58,696 bases of DNA. Origin: Sporosarcina koreensis (lineage in GTDB: Bacteria > Bacillota > Bacilli > Bacillales_A > Planococcaceae). Of this stretch, positions 25,253-33,468 are shown in pieces; position 1 is the stretch's first letter, and the number at the start of each line of letters is the position of its first letter. The position numbers and the translations under genes are program-made. The notes beneath the pieces were generated by a model, which did not search any database, was not told the origin of the DNA, and saw only the letters and a program-made list of their open reading frames with translations. The stretch covers positions 1-58,696 of the forward strand of contig NZ_LQYA01000008.1 in NCBI RefSeq assembly GCF_001531445.1. The letters run 5' to 3'.

Positions 25253-26218
25253 TTAAATGATTGGCGCCCTCCAATCATTAAAGCCGGTAGCAATGACGGT
25301 TATAATAATTTCGTCTTGTAAGTTTTCATTAATGACAGAACCGATAATCATATTGGACTCGTTGTCTCCGACAGAAGCAATAATATTCGCAGCCTCCTGT
25401 ACTTCATTTAGGCTTACATTTCTCCCGCCCGTAAGTTTCATTAGCACACCTTGAGCCTCATTTATGGAGGTACCAGCTCCGAATAACGGACTAGAAATAG
25501 CCTTTTTTGCAGCTTCAGCAGCACGGTTTTCACCTGTTGCCCTGCCAATGCCGATTAAGGCCGAACCTTTATCGGACATGATTGTTTTGACATCAGCAAA
25601 GTCAACGTTAATTAAGCCCGGTACGGTAATTACATCCGAAATTCCTTGGATCGTTTGACGTAGCACATGATCCGCTTCACGGAACGCTTCAACTATAGGT
25701 GTATTTTTATTTATCATATCCAATAAACGATCGTTTGGAATAACAATTAAAGTGTCTACTACTTTCTTCATCGTGGTGATTCCAACTTCCGCTTGCGCTG
25801 CACGATTACGCCCCTCAAACGTAAAAGGATATGTTACAACACCAATCGTAAGTATGCCTAGCTCACGGGCAATTTCGGCAATCGCAGGGGCGGCCCCTGT
25901 TCCTGTACCGCCCCCCATTCCGGCTGTGACGATGACCATGTCTGCATCTTTCATTTTCCTTTTGAGCGTCTCCTTACTTTCTTCAACTGCCTTCTTACCT
26001 ATTTCCGGATTAGCTCCCGCTCCTAAACCTTTTGTCAATGTTGCACCGATTTGAATCTTTGTCTCTGCTTTTGATAATTTGATAGCTTGCACATCTGTAT
26101 TAACAGCAATAAACTCTACACCCTGAACCCCATGCTCGATCATACGGTTTACAGTATTGTTCCCTCCGCCACCTACACCGATTACTTGAATGACAACTAT
26201 ATTCGTATCAAACTCCAT
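25253..26218 (-). CDS. FtsZ paralogue lacking the C-terminal linker and tail
   Basis: 321 residues, against about 380 for division FtsZ. The tubulin-like GTPase core is intact: [15 protein letters not shown] (12-26), nucleotide motif GGGTGTG (102-108), TFEGRNR, IPNDRLL, and T7 synergy loop NVDFADV with Asp206 and Asp209. It ends at [15 protein letters not shown], immediately after the core. The variable linker and the conserved C-terminal peptide that binds FtsA/SepF/EzrA are absent. It lies outside any division gene cluster, between a lipoprotein and an MFS gene. Start at 26218: GGGAG 8 nt upstream. Upstream in-frame starts run into a terminator. Probably a second, specialised FtsZ able to polymerise but not to join the divisome directly. 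Confidence 0.92.
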   Translation of the reverse strand: MEFDTNIVVIQVIGVGGGGNNTVNRMIEHGVQGVEFIAVNTDVQAIKLSKAETKIQIGATLTKGLGAGANPEIGKKAVEESKETLKRKMKDADMVIVTAGMGGGTGTGAAPAIAEIARELGILTIGVVTYPFTFEGRNRAAQAEVGITTMKKVVDTLIVIPNDRLLDMINKNTPIVEAFREADHVLRQTIQGISDVITVPGLINVDFADVKTIMSDKGSALIGIGRATGENRAAEAAKKAISSPLFGAGTSINEAQGVLMKLTGGRNVSLNEVQEAANIIASVGDNESNMIIGSVINENLQDEIIITVIATGFNDWRAPII

Positions 26219-26286
26219 CTCCATCGCTCCCTCTGGCTCTTCCATATGACCCTTTTCAAATGATCTACTTTTGATAATTAAAGAAA

Positions 26287-26336
26287 AAGGCATTATTAAA
26301 GCAGTTCCTGAAAGGAAACTACTTTAACAATGCCTT
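26287..26336 (-). terminator. Intrinsic terminator downstream of the MFS gene
   Basis: On the minus strand, a long imperfect stem (AAGGCATTGTTAAAG.. with ..CTTTAATAATGCCTT, 5 nt loop) is followed by TTTTTCTTT. It isolates the ftsZ-like gene from upstream transcription and excludes translation starts to its right. Confidence 0.75.
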
Positions 26337-26480
26337 CATGAAGTTCTATTACTCCCCAAGATCTGTAGGATCCAACACCGGACGGGGAATTATTGTTTTT
26401 AATTTTATTATAATATTACCTGATAAGCAATAAACGTTATTTGAATGAGAGGGTCTGGATGATACAACTTTATATCCAAT

Positions 26481-27623
26481 CTACACTAGTCTTTTCTTAC
26501 GTAAATAAGGGATTAGAGAAATTAACCCTAGGATAGCTAAACACACTCCAATCCATAGGGGAGAGACAAAGCCATATCCTTTACTAATTCCTAAACCACC
26601 TAGTGACGAACCAATAACAACACCAAGTGTAATAAAAGAACTATGAACAGTATTTATCATCGCTCCATTTTTAACTGTTTTCATTACCCTTGCAATCATA
26701 GCTGGATTCAATGCCACCCCAGTTAACCCAATAAAAATAGTAGAAATAACCGCCATATACTTATTTTCCGCGCCAAAAGCAAATAAAGACATCGCTACTA
26801 TTAATATAATCAATCCACCCATAAGTATTTTCATTGTAAATTCATCTGCATATTTGCCGATCACTATATTCCCAACTACCGTTGCGCTGCCATAGAGAAC
26901 AAGTAAATATGGAATGCTTGCGCTTGAAAAGCCCGTGACATTTGTAAAAATAGGAGTGAAATAACTAAATGCTGCAAACGTACCGCCAATAATAAACATA
27001 CTTGTGATGTAAGCTGCCCAAAGATGCCTATTCTTAAAATTTATAAGTTCGTCTTTCCAGTTTAGTTGCTCTTTAATTTCTGATGATGGTAGCAACCATT
27101 GAATCATAATCCCTGATACAAGAACAAGAACAGAAACAGCCCAAAAGCTTGTCCGCCAGCCAAAATGTTGTGAAATAACAGTAGTGATAGGTAAACCTAT
27201 TACAGTTGAGATCATTAAACCTGCAAGTACAATTGATGCAGCTTTCCCCCTTGAATTCGGGTGAACCAATGTTGCAGAATAGGAAATTGCAACTCCAAAA
27301 GCTGATGATGAAGCAATTCCAGTTATAATACGAGAAATCATCATAATATCATAGTTCCAAGCAATGGCCCCAAGCGACTGACCAATTAAAAATATAAATA
27401 TTAAAAACAATAATGCTTGTTTACTGCGTATTCGTAGTAGAATTGCAGTTAAAATGGGTCCCCCTATTACCATTGCACCTGCATAAGCTGTAATTAAATA
27501 CCCAACAGATGAAACAGAAACCTGAAATGCAAGTGCCAGTTCGTTCATCATACCCGCTATCATAAACTCTGATGTGGTCATACAAAAAATTGCTAAAGCT
27601 AGTAAATAAATAATCGATGGCAT
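26481..27623 (-). CDS. MFS drug/sugar exporter, AraJ/DHA1 type (TetR-controlled)
   Basis: 380 residues, 12 predicted membrane segments. Opening TTSEFMIAGMMNELA and ILLRIRSKQALL (motif A position) match AraJ/Cmr-type DHA1 exporters, as does the second-half GNIVIGKYADEFTMK. Start has AGGAG 8 nt upstream. It lies 64 bp downstream of the tetR gene on the same strand; the gap carries a site like the one near tetR's own promoter. Efflux of a toxic small molecule is likely; substrate unknown. Confidence 0.87.
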   Translation of the reverse strand: MPSIIYLLALAIFCMTTSEFMIAGMMNELALAFQVSVSSVGYLITAYAGAMVIGGPILTAILLRIRSKQALLFLIFIFLIGQSLGAIAWNYDIMMISRIITGIASSSAFGVAISYSATLVHPNSRGKAASIVLAGLMISTVIGLPITTVISQHFGWRTSFWAVSVLVLVSGIMIQWLLPSSEIKEQLNWKDELINFKNRHLWAAYITSMFIIGGTFAAFSYFTPIFTNVTGFSSASIPYLLVLYGSATVVGNIVIGKYADEFTMKILMGGLIILIVAMSLFAFGAENKYMAVISTIFIGLTGVALNPAMIARVMKTVKNGAMINTVHSSFITLGVVIGSSLGGLGISKGYGFVSPLWIGVCLAILGLISLIPYLRKKRLV

Positions 27624-27649
27624 ATAAACTCTCCTAAATTCATTATTGT

Positions 27650-27664
27650 AACGAACGGTACAAA
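27650..27664. promoter_or_regulatory. TetR-type operator candidate upstream of the MFS gene
   Basis: On the minus strand it reads TTTTGTACCGTTCGTT. It shares TTTTGTACCG with 28330-28347, the stretch upstream of tetR. It lies about 30 bp before the MFS start. Confidence 0.5.
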
Positions 27665-27687
27665 AATAATTCTAAAAAAAGAGCGCA

Positions 27688-28284
27688 TTAAGCGCCAAAA
27701 ATAGATTCTAACGTTCCGTTCATAATCTGTTCAGCAAACATCCGATTTTGCATCGAAGTATTAAGAACACGGAGCCCATAATAACTGCTTAAAAATAGAC
27801 TAGCTAATTCCTCAGCTGTTTGTTTTTTAGAAATTTCTCCGGTCTGCAATCCTTCCGCCATTACTTTTTTAATAGCTTGGTTCAGAAGTTCAACATGTCT
27901 TGAGAAAATTTCTTGAACCATTAAATCATTATTAGCTCGTTCCACACTCGCATTGATCAATAAACATCCTTTTTGGTCAACAAACTCAAAGTCCTCTTTC
28001 AATGCCCATTCAAAAAAATTACGTAACCGTTCTTTAACTGGGATTGAGGCATCTAATATTTCTTTTTGTTCCCTAATCCCAATTTCATGGTAACGTTCCA
28101 GTACTTGTTTATACAGTTCATGTTTACTGCCGAAAGTATTGTATAAACTTCCTTTACCAAGTCCTGTATCACTGCATAAATCTTGCGTAGAGCACCCCTC
28201 ATACCCTCTTATCCAAAATGTTTTCATTGCAACATCTACAATTGAGGAGTAATCAAACTCTCGTGGTCTGCCGCGTTTATTCAA
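27688..28284 (-). CDS. TetR/AcrR family regulator
   Basis: 198 residues. The N-terminal HTH covers about residues 10-56 (VDVAMKTFWIRGYEGCSTQDLCSDTGLGKGSLYNTFGSKHELY), followed by a helical ligand domain. TTG start at 28284 supported by GGGGG. It is upstream of and co-directional with the AraJ-type MFS; two related candidate operators (27650-27664 and 28330-28347) suggest it represses itself and the exporter until a ligand binds. Confidence 0.9.
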   Translation of the reverse strand: MNKRGRPREFDYSSIVDVAMKTFWIRGYEGCSTQDLCSDTGLGKGSLYNTFGSKHELYKQVLERYHEIGIREQKEILDASIPVKERLRNFFEWALKEDFEFVDQKGCLLINASVERANNDLMVQEIFSRHVELLNQAIKKVMAEGLQTGEISKKQTAEELASLFLSSYYGLRVLNTSMQNRMFAEQIMNGTLESIFGA

Positions 28285-28329
28285 TCTTATCCCCCTCTCA
28301 TTTTAAAGGTAGCATGAATAGAATATACC

Positions 28330-28347
28330 TTTTGTACCGAATGGTCA
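28330..28347. promoter_or_regulatory. TetR-type operator candidate upstream of tetR
   Basis: CTTTTGTACCGAATGGTC with inner dyad ACC-N4-GGT, a common TetR half-site arrangement. It shares TTTTGTACCG with the site before the MFS gene. It lies 46 bp upstream of the tetR start. Confidence 0.5.
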
Positions 28348-29523
28348 ATAACTAGGCTCGAATTTTAATTTACCAGTTAAATAGAGAGAGTATCTGATAA
28401 AGATAAGTGCAATTGCCACAAATATTCCGGCAATCCAGCTTAAATGGACAATGTCCATATATTGAATAATAATTCCTCCTAAAGCAGATCCAAGCATCAT
28501 CCCAACATTCATTAATGCTGTATTAAAACTTAACACCGTTTCAGCTGACTGGGGTTTCAATGAAACTAAATAAAATTGCTTTGCTGGTGTGGTCGTCCAT
28601 GTTGCTATTCCCCATACAGCTAATGTAATAAATACGCCTACTGTAGAGTACTGCGTAAATGTTAGTACAATTAAAGCAGCGATGTGAACAGAAAGACTGA
28701 TAGATATCGTTAGGTTTGGGCCCCATTTATCTACTGCATAGCCCCCAAAGCGTGAACCAATAAAAGCAAATGTGCCTAAAACAAATAATGCAACACTCGT
28801 CATCTCTATAGAAAAGCCAGCAGTTTTACTTAACAATGGGGCAATATAGGCAAATACCATCGTATAGCCTAAAATCCAAAAAATTGTTGTCGTTAAACCT
28901 GTAAGGACTCGTTTGTCTTTCATGATTTGTAACTGTTGCTTAAATGGTAATGGTTTATTGCCGCCTATAGTCGGTACTAATTTATAAAGTGCTACTAACA
29001 AAAACACTGTACCCAGTGCAATGATAAGGAAAATGTAATGCCAATCAAAATATCCAGCTAAAAATGTCCCGATAGGTACTCCAAGTACTAATGAAACGGT
29101 AAAACCAGTAATAACCGTCGCCATTGCACTGCCTCGTTTTTCAGGCGCAGCAATTTGAGCAGCATAGTTAGTGGCAACGACAATATACAGCCCTCCACTC
29201 ATAGCCATAATGACTCTGGATAACATTAGAACAACGAAATTATAGCTCACAAATGCAACTAAATTTCCTAGAATAAATGTGAAGATAGCATATAAAAGTA
29301 CTTTTTTACGGTCAAATTGAGATGTAAGTATAACTAAAACCAACGCTCCAATGGCATAAGAAAGAGAATAAATCGTAATCAACTGACCCGCTATTGAAAT
29401 AGAAACATCCAGTTCAAAAGAGATCAGTTCTAAAATTCCAGAAACAACAAACTCAGCTGTTCCTGTTACAAAAGCTCCCAGAGCTAAAAGTATAATAATA
29501 AATTGGTCTATCTTGTTTTTCAT
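28345..29523 (-). CDS. MFS transporter, AraJ type (LysR-linked)
   Basis: 392 residues, 12 membrane segments. Start region TGTAEFVVSGILELIS and LTSQFDRKKVLL (motif A) are AraJ-like, with GFTVSLVLGVPIGTFLAGYFDWHYIF (antiporter motif C-like) in the middle. It is a different branch from the neighbouring MFS protein: the two differ across almost their whole length. Start has AAGGAG upstream. Divergent from a LysR gene 100 bp away, which is the likely regulator. Probable efflux of sugars, arabinose-like compounds or drugs. Confidence 0.87.
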   Translation of the reverse strand: MKNKIDQFIIILLALGAFVTGTAEFVVSGILELISFELDVSISIAGQLITIYSLSYAIGALVLVILTSQFDRKKVLLYAIFTFILGNLVAFVSYNFVVLMLSRVIMAMSGGLYIVVATNYAAQIAAPEKRGSAMATVITGFTVSLVLGVPIGTFLAGYFDWHYIFLIIALGTVFLLVALYKLVPTIGGNKPLPFKQQLQIMKDKRVLTGLTTTIFWILGYTMVFAYIAPLLSKTAGFSIEMTSVALFVLGTFAFIGSRFGGYAVDKWGPNLTISISLSVHIAALIVLTFTQYSTVGVFITLAVWGIATWTTTPAKQFYLVSLKPQSAETVLSFNTALMNVGMMLGSALGGIIIQYMDIVHLSWIAGIFVAIALIFIRYSLYLTGKLKFEPSY

Positions 29524-29609
29524 GTTGTTTCCCCTCTCCTTACTAGAACATTGAATTTATTGTAATTGCTGTGTTAGCATAAGTAAAATTGATGTTTTTA
29601 ATAAAGGAG

Positions 29610-29625
29610 ATGAGTAATTACTCAT
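29610..29625. promoter_or_regulatory. Perfect 16 bp palindrome over the lysR start codon
   Basis: ATGAGTAATTACTCAT lies between the AAAGGAG site (29603-29609) and the lysR ATG (29624), whose first two bases it includes. The RBS is 14 nt from that ATG but touches an ATG that opens a 5-codon frame, MSNYS, whose TGA overlaps the lysR start. It could be an operator, an mRNA hairpin, or a coupled leader. Confidence 0.6.
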
Positions 29626-30490
29626 GAGCATTATACGTTTTGAAATCATAGCAAAAGTAGTTGAGCTAGGAAGCTTTACAAAAACCGCTGAAAAATTAAA
29701 TATGACACAGTCAGCCGTAAGTCATGCAGTGGCAAGTTTAGAATCTGAATTAGATGTTCCCCTGTTAATACGAGATCGTAAAAGAGGAATAACACTTACA
29801 GAAGTTGGCAAAAAAATTCTTCCCCATATGAGAGAGATATTGAAAAGAATGGATAGTATTAATCAAGAAATTGCATTAGCAACCAATTTGGAAACTGGAC
29901 TCATTCGTATTGGTACGTTTGCTAGTGCCTCTTCTTGCTTATTACCTAAGTTACTTGCTAAATTTCAAAAGAAGCATCCTAAGATAGAATTTAAGTTTTA
30001 CGAAGGAACATATGAAGAAATCACAGAATGGCTGAGTTCCGGAATTATTGACATTGGATTTGTCGTAAAGGGAAAATCAAACCCGGGTTTTGATTTGGTT
30101 CCTTTGATAAAAGACGATATGGTGGTGGCATATCATCCTGAACATCGATTTCTTGCCAAGGAAACAGTGGATATGGATGAGTTATTGGAGGAGTCTTTTA
30201 TTATGCCGACCGGAATGTATCAATCTCATGTAGAAGCATTATTCGAGGAAGCACAGGTGAAACCTTCTATCCGTTTCGAGGTGCACGATTGTACAACGAT
30301 TGCCAACATGGTACAAGAAGGGCTTGGAGTTACTATTGGTCCAGAACTTTTTTTAAAGACACAGCAAAACGTAAAAATCAGTAAACTAAATATCGAAAAC
30401 AGTCGTGAAGTTGCCCTCGCTTGTCAATCGATTGAAAATGCATCTCCTGCTGTGAAGGAATTTCTTCATACTGCACAAAACGTATTTTAA
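29624..30490 (+). CDS. LysR family transcriptional regulator
   Basis: 288 residues. HTH: FEIIAKVVELGSFTKTAEKLNMTQSAVSHAVASLESELDVPLLIRDRKRG; effector domain from about 90 (TGLIRIGTFASASS). Divergent from the second MFS gene with a 100 bp intergenic region, the classic LysR-target arrangement. The palindrome over its start codon suggests translational or operator control. The stop codon TAA overlaps the ATG of a short downstream frame (TAATG). Confidence 0.9.
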   Translation: MSIIRFEIIAKVVELGSFTKTAEKLNMTQSAVSHAVASLESELDVPLLIRDRKRGITLTEVGKKILPHMREILKRMDSINQEIALATNLETGLIRIGTFASASSCLLPKLLAKFQKKHPKIEFKFYEGTYEEITEWLSSGIIDIGFVVKGKSNPGFDLVPLIKDDMVVAYHPEHRFLAKETVDMDELLEESFIMPTGMYQSHVEALFEEAQVKPSIRFEVHDCTTIANMVQEGLGVTIGPELFLKTQQNVKISKLNIENSREVALACQSIENASPAVKEFLHTAQNVF

Positions 30491-30660
30491 TGGAAACACC
30501 CAAACGACTCGCTGAGCTTTGTGAAAATGGCTTGTTGGAGAAAACACTAATTACAGAACCAACACCGAAATATACGTATGCATTGAATAGTGATACGGAG
30601 CCGATTGTACGAAATGCATTTTGGAAAAGTATTGACTCTACTACTAACAGGTTCGGTTGA
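30490..30660 (+). pseudogene. 56-codon winged-helix-like fragment
   Basis: It opens with ATG overlapping the lysR stop codon and ends at TGA 30658-30660. The translation contains RLAELCENGLLEKTLITEPTPKYTYALN, the recognition-helix/wing pattern seen in ArsR/HxlR-like regulators (K.LxELxxNGLLEK....P.YxL). The first part of such a domain is missing, so it reads as the C-terminal remnant of a regulator. It could be translated by coupling to lysR. Low certainty. Confidence 0.4.
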
Positions 30661-30767
30661 TAGGGAGAAAAGTACAATTAACAACGTAAATAACAGGTTA
30701 ACCAGCATATATTTTAACAATGAAATCGCTTAGAATAGAGCGTTTTGGGCGAAATAACTTACTATCC

Positions 30768-30802
30768 TTATTGAACTAAACCAGCACCCGTTAGTTCAAT
30801 AA
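30768..30802. repeat. Small inverted repeat family, copy 1 (best preserved)
   Basis: TTATTGAACTAA (30768-30779) and TTAGTTCAATAA (30791-30802): 12 bp perfect arms around an 11 nt loop ending CACCCG. The suffix AATAAGAA follows. It sits between two gene ends in the AT-rich island. Confidence 0.7.
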
Positions 30803-30872
30803 GAAATGCTTCAAAGTAGAATATTTCTTCATCCTCGCAAACAAAAATTCCTTTTTCGTCTTAGAGCATTAA

Positions 30873-31415
30873 CTATTCAGTATCAATTTCCTTTAAATGA
30901 TTTGCTACCACTGAACAATTCGTTCCAACTGATACAACTGATCCTGCATTTTCAAAAGAAAAGAAGGTTGATTCCTCTAGCATCGTACCGACAACTTTGT
31001 TTTTAGAATTCGTCCAAAACTTAGGGACATCTTCTTCAATATGAAAAATACTTTTTGAAGTTGATAATAAACTTAATGATTGTACTAAAGCTAAATAGCT
31101 AATCAAAGGAGCAATTTTCAAAAATTCCTCTTCGTTTGCTATTTTGATTAAAATGTAGAATTCATCTGGATGATTATTCATTATTTCGAAACTAAAGTTT
31201 AGTTTTTCAATCTCTTTCCTTAAAAATTCAAAGTGATTCTTATCTTCCAATGTTACAAAATTCAATGGATAAGTATTGGAATCTTTTAATACCTTACAAA
31301 GAACTTCCTCACAAAACTATTTACAATCAATACCTATATCGAAAGTATATTTTATATCTCCCATTAGGTCGCAAGGAAAATATTTCACAAAGTCATCATG
31401 TGATTCAAGCACCAT
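30873..31415 (-). pseudogene. Hypothetical gene split by an in-frame TAG stop
   Basis: AAGGAGG 7 nt before ATG 31415 opens MVLESHDDFVKYFP and runs 32 codons to TAG (31317-31319). The same frame continues without any shift for a further 148 codons (FCEEVLCKVLKDSNTYPLNFVTLEDKNHF...) to the stop at 30873. The combined 180-residue product shows no recognised family; it has alternating strands and acidic patches and no signal or membrane segment. The single stop is most simply a recent nonsense mutation, with internal TTG reinitiation possible near 31265. A DUF immunity-type protein is one guess without evidence. Confidence 0.65.
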
Positions 31416-31449
31416 CCAAATGCCTCCTTTTAATAAAGCCGTCTTGCTC

Positions 31450-31480
31450 ATTGAACTAACCTGCTTTGTTAGTTCATTAA
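31450..31480. repeat. Small inverted repeat family, copy 2
   Basis: TGAACTAA (31452-31459) with TTAGTTCA (31469-31476), loop CCTGCTTTG. It sits inside the leader of the split gene. Confidence 0.55.
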
Positions 31481-31510
31481 ATTTAACACAAAGGTGCGTA
31501 ATCCTTCTTG

Positions 31511-31540
31511 GATCAACGCACCCGTTAGTTAAATAAGAAC
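31511..31540. repeat. Small inverted repeat family, copy 3 (left arm decayed)
   Basis: GATCAACGCACCCGTTAGTTAAATAAGAA: the right half and loop match copy 1 (GCACCCGTTAGTT..AATAAGAA) but the left arm has lost bases. It touches the end of the small lipoprotein gene. Confidence 0.5.
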
Positions 31541-31542
31541 CT

Positions 31543-31857
31543 TCAATCATTAACTGTTTTCATTACGAATTTCATATTGTCTAAATCCCAAACATCATCA
31601 TCAGCATTAGAAAAAACAGTTATTTCAAGCTTCTGTCCAATGCTATATTCCCCAATACCTTCAACAGGAATTTCGTATATATTTCCGTCTTTTCTACCTT
31701 CATCAACCCCACCATATTCTTTAATAACTAACATTTCTTCTTCAACAAGTATCTCCTCCACTGATCCTGTGAAAGAAAAGTCCCCACGGTATTCAGAACA
31801 ACCTGCAATGAATAATACAATTAAAAACAAAAAACTTATCTCAATCTTATTCTTCAC
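31543..31857 (-). CDS. Small lipoprotein
   Basis: 104 residues. Signal peptide with lipobox FIAGCSE (Cys20), then a compact beta-rich domain of about 80 residues (SFTGSVEEILVEEEMLVIKEYGG...YSIGQKLEITVFSNADDDVWDLDN), reminiscent of small OB-like DUF3221 lipoproteins of bacilli. GTG start at 31857, with AAGGAGG 6 nt upstream. Function unknown. It precedes the split gene on the same strand by about 130 bp. Confidence 0.75.
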   Translation of the reverse strand: MKNKIEISFLFLIVLFIAGCSEYRGDFSFTGSVEEILVEEEMLVIKEYGGVDEGRKDGNIYEIPVEGIGEYSIGQKLEITVFSNADDDVWDLDNMKFVMKTVND

Positions 31858-32330
31858 AATAACCCTCCTTAAAAAGATAGAAGAATAAACGACTTAAAGT
31901 ATCCAATTGATATTCAGCTAAACTCCCGTTAGCCATCCACGCAGCAAAAAACGCTGCACCACAGAGGATGAAAATTGTTTTAGAACGGGTATAGTTTTGT
32001 ATGGCTGGCGAAGAAGGTCGATCAACTATGGTGCCATAGAGCCCATCCGTTAGTCTGACTCCAACGACCACGGTGCATCACAGAATGTCGCACTCTGTAC
32101 GAGTAGCACTCATGGGAGATTAATCCTACTCTGGTTATTGCACCAGCCTTGCCTATATTCTAAAATGAATGGAGTTGGTTCCTGATATAACTATCAACTT
32201 AATATACACAATCTGAAGGCTCAGCCTTTTTAAAAATGCTTTTTCTGAGTCTCTTTTGTTATGCAATTTTATCGATTTTGAGCATTTATTAATTTTTACG
32301 GGAGTTCAATAAGAAAAGCTACCTTACAGG
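31858..32330. other. Gene-free stretch with a GC-richer structured block
   Basis: 473 bp without a convincing gene. 31960-32160 is richer in G and C than its surroundings and has short pairing segments (GTCGCACTC..GAGTAGCAC; GGGAGATTAATCC; GGTGCAT..). A 74-codon minus-strand frame across it lacks an RBS. It may be the noncoding left end of the IS110-type element whose transposase remnant is at 34.2-34.9 kb, or another structured RNA remnant. Confidence 0.35.
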
Positions 32331-32364
32331 CACCCTTTACTAAAGCACCCAATAGTTGAATAAG
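32331..32364. repeat. Small inverted repeat family, copy 4
   Basis: TTTACTAAAGCACCCAATAGTTGAATAAG, same loop AAGCACCC and suffix GAATAAG as the other copies, arms shortened. It touches the stop codon of the acetyltransferase gene (32365). A lone right half (GTTCAATAAGAA) sits at 32303-32315. Confidence 0.5.
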
Positions 32365-32880
32365 CTAAGATTTCCACTCCTCATCTAAGAGTGCATAATA
32401 ATACTCATCCCACCATTCGTTTCCTTGCCGTATACACTTTTTGAAAAAACCTTCTCTTCTCATACCAATTTTCTCCATAACTCTATATGATGGAATATTT
32501 TCAGGCTGACAAGTCGCTATAATCCTATGTAATTTCATTGTCTCAAAACCATATTTCAATATAGAATGTGCTGCTTCAGATGCATACCCTTTATTATGAT
32601 ATTTTGGATTTAACACCCATCCTATCTCATACGTATGTTCACCAAAATACTTATGGAACACAATGTGACCAATCAATGTTAGGTCTTTCTTTAACAACAC
32701 AGGGAAATTCTTAGCATTTTCACTACTGTTGTTAATTACAAATTCCTTTGAATCTTCATCAGAAAAAACACCTTCTGGCATATATTTCATAACATTAATA
32801 TCTGATGTATACTCATGTACACATTGCCAATCGTCATATGTAAATTTACGTATTATTAATCTTTCCGTTGTTATGTTCAT
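32365..32880 (-). CDS. GNAT acetyltransferase, RimJ/RimL-like
   Basis: 171 residues. It opens MNITTERLIIRKFTYDDWQCVHEYTSD, the usual RimJ/RimL/SpeG-like start. Acetyl-CoA loop region IGWVLNPKYHNKGYASEAAHSILKYGFE and the closing ENIPSYRVMEKIGMRREG are present. It acetylates an amino group on a protein N-terminus or small molecule; target unknown. It overlaps the upstream marR gene by 35 bp, so MarR likely controls it. Confidence 0.87.
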   Translation of the reverse strand: MNITTERLIIRKFTYDDWQCVHEYTSDINVMKYMPEGVFSDEDSKEFVINNSSENAKNFPVLLKKDLTLIGHIVFHKYFGEHTYEIGWVLNPKYHNKGYASEAAHSILKYGFETMKLHRIIATCQPENIPSYRVMEKIGMRREGFFKKCIRQGNEWWDEYYYALLDEEWKS

Positions 32881-33325
32881 TTGCTTCCCCTCGTACCTTA
32901 TTTTTTTCTAATTTTTCTTTTATTATCATCATCGAAATACGAATTTCATTAATCTCACTATCAGTTAGTCCATTGAACAATTGCTTTATTTGTTCATCAG
33001 ACTGAATATTAATCTTATCCAGCAGTTCCTCTCCTTTTTTTGTCAAATAGAGAAAGTTTTTTCTACTGTCCATTATTGTGCTTTTTTTCTCTATTAATTC
33101 TTCTCTCTCTAATTTGCGTAAAATTCTGCTCATATAACTTCTATCAATATTAAGTTCTTGAACGAGATTATTCGCAATACACTCAGTTCTCTCGCTAATT
33201 TCAAATAGTATTCGTGCTTCGATTAATGAATAATCTATATCCAAAATTTGGTTATTAAACACACTTAGTAACCTTGTATAAAATCTATTGAATTGTCTGA
33301 TATCATAAATAATCTCTTTATCCAT
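32846..33325 (-). CDS. MarR family regulator
   Basis: 159 residues. HTH NNLVQELNIDRSYMSRILRKLEREELIEKK and wing MDSRKNFLYLTKKGEELL. Start at 33325 follows AAAGGAG by 5 nt. Overlaps the acetyltransferase gene by 35 bp. Two exact copies of an 18 bp sequence (33339-33356 and 33386-33403) lie just upstream, the first 14 bp from the start, between this gene and a divergent GNAT gene: the likely autoregulatory operators controlling both directions. Confidence 0.9.
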   Translation of the reverse strand: MDKEIIYDIRQFNRFYTRLLSVFNNQILDIDYSLIEARILFEISERTECIANNLVQELNIDRSYMSRILRKLEREELIEKKSTIMDSRKNFLYLTKKGEELLDKINIQSDEQIKQLFNGLTDSEINEIRISMMIIKEKLEKNKVRGEANEHNNGKINNT

Positions 33326-33338
33326 ACATTCTCCTTTA

Positions 33339-33403
33339 GTTGACTTTGTCCACATTATATTTTAATATAATTATAACCCTAATATGTTGACTTTGTCCAC
33401 ATT
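33339..33403. promoter_or_regulatory. Two exact 18 bp operator-like repeats between divergent genes
   Basis: GTTGACTTTGTCCACATT occurs at 33339-33356 and again at 33386-33403, 47 bp apart in the same direction. Each contains an imperfect dyad GTTGAC-TTT-GTCCAC. The position between marR and a divergent GNAT gene fits MarR binding sites. Confidence 0.75.
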
Positions 33404-33468
33404 TTTGGAATTCCATTCTAAAAAAACTTTCGCAACCTTTATTAAGAGCGAAATGAAGGAGATAATAT

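Noticed and set aside
31317..31319. Programmed read-through or pyrrolysine at the in-frame TAG
   Set aside because: No structure or Pyl genes seen; a plain nonsense mutation is simpler, so it is listed only as an alternative.
31847..32071. Minus-strand 74-codon frame
   Set aside because: No RBS, overlaps the small lipoprotein's RBS and start, and lies in a block that looks non-coding.
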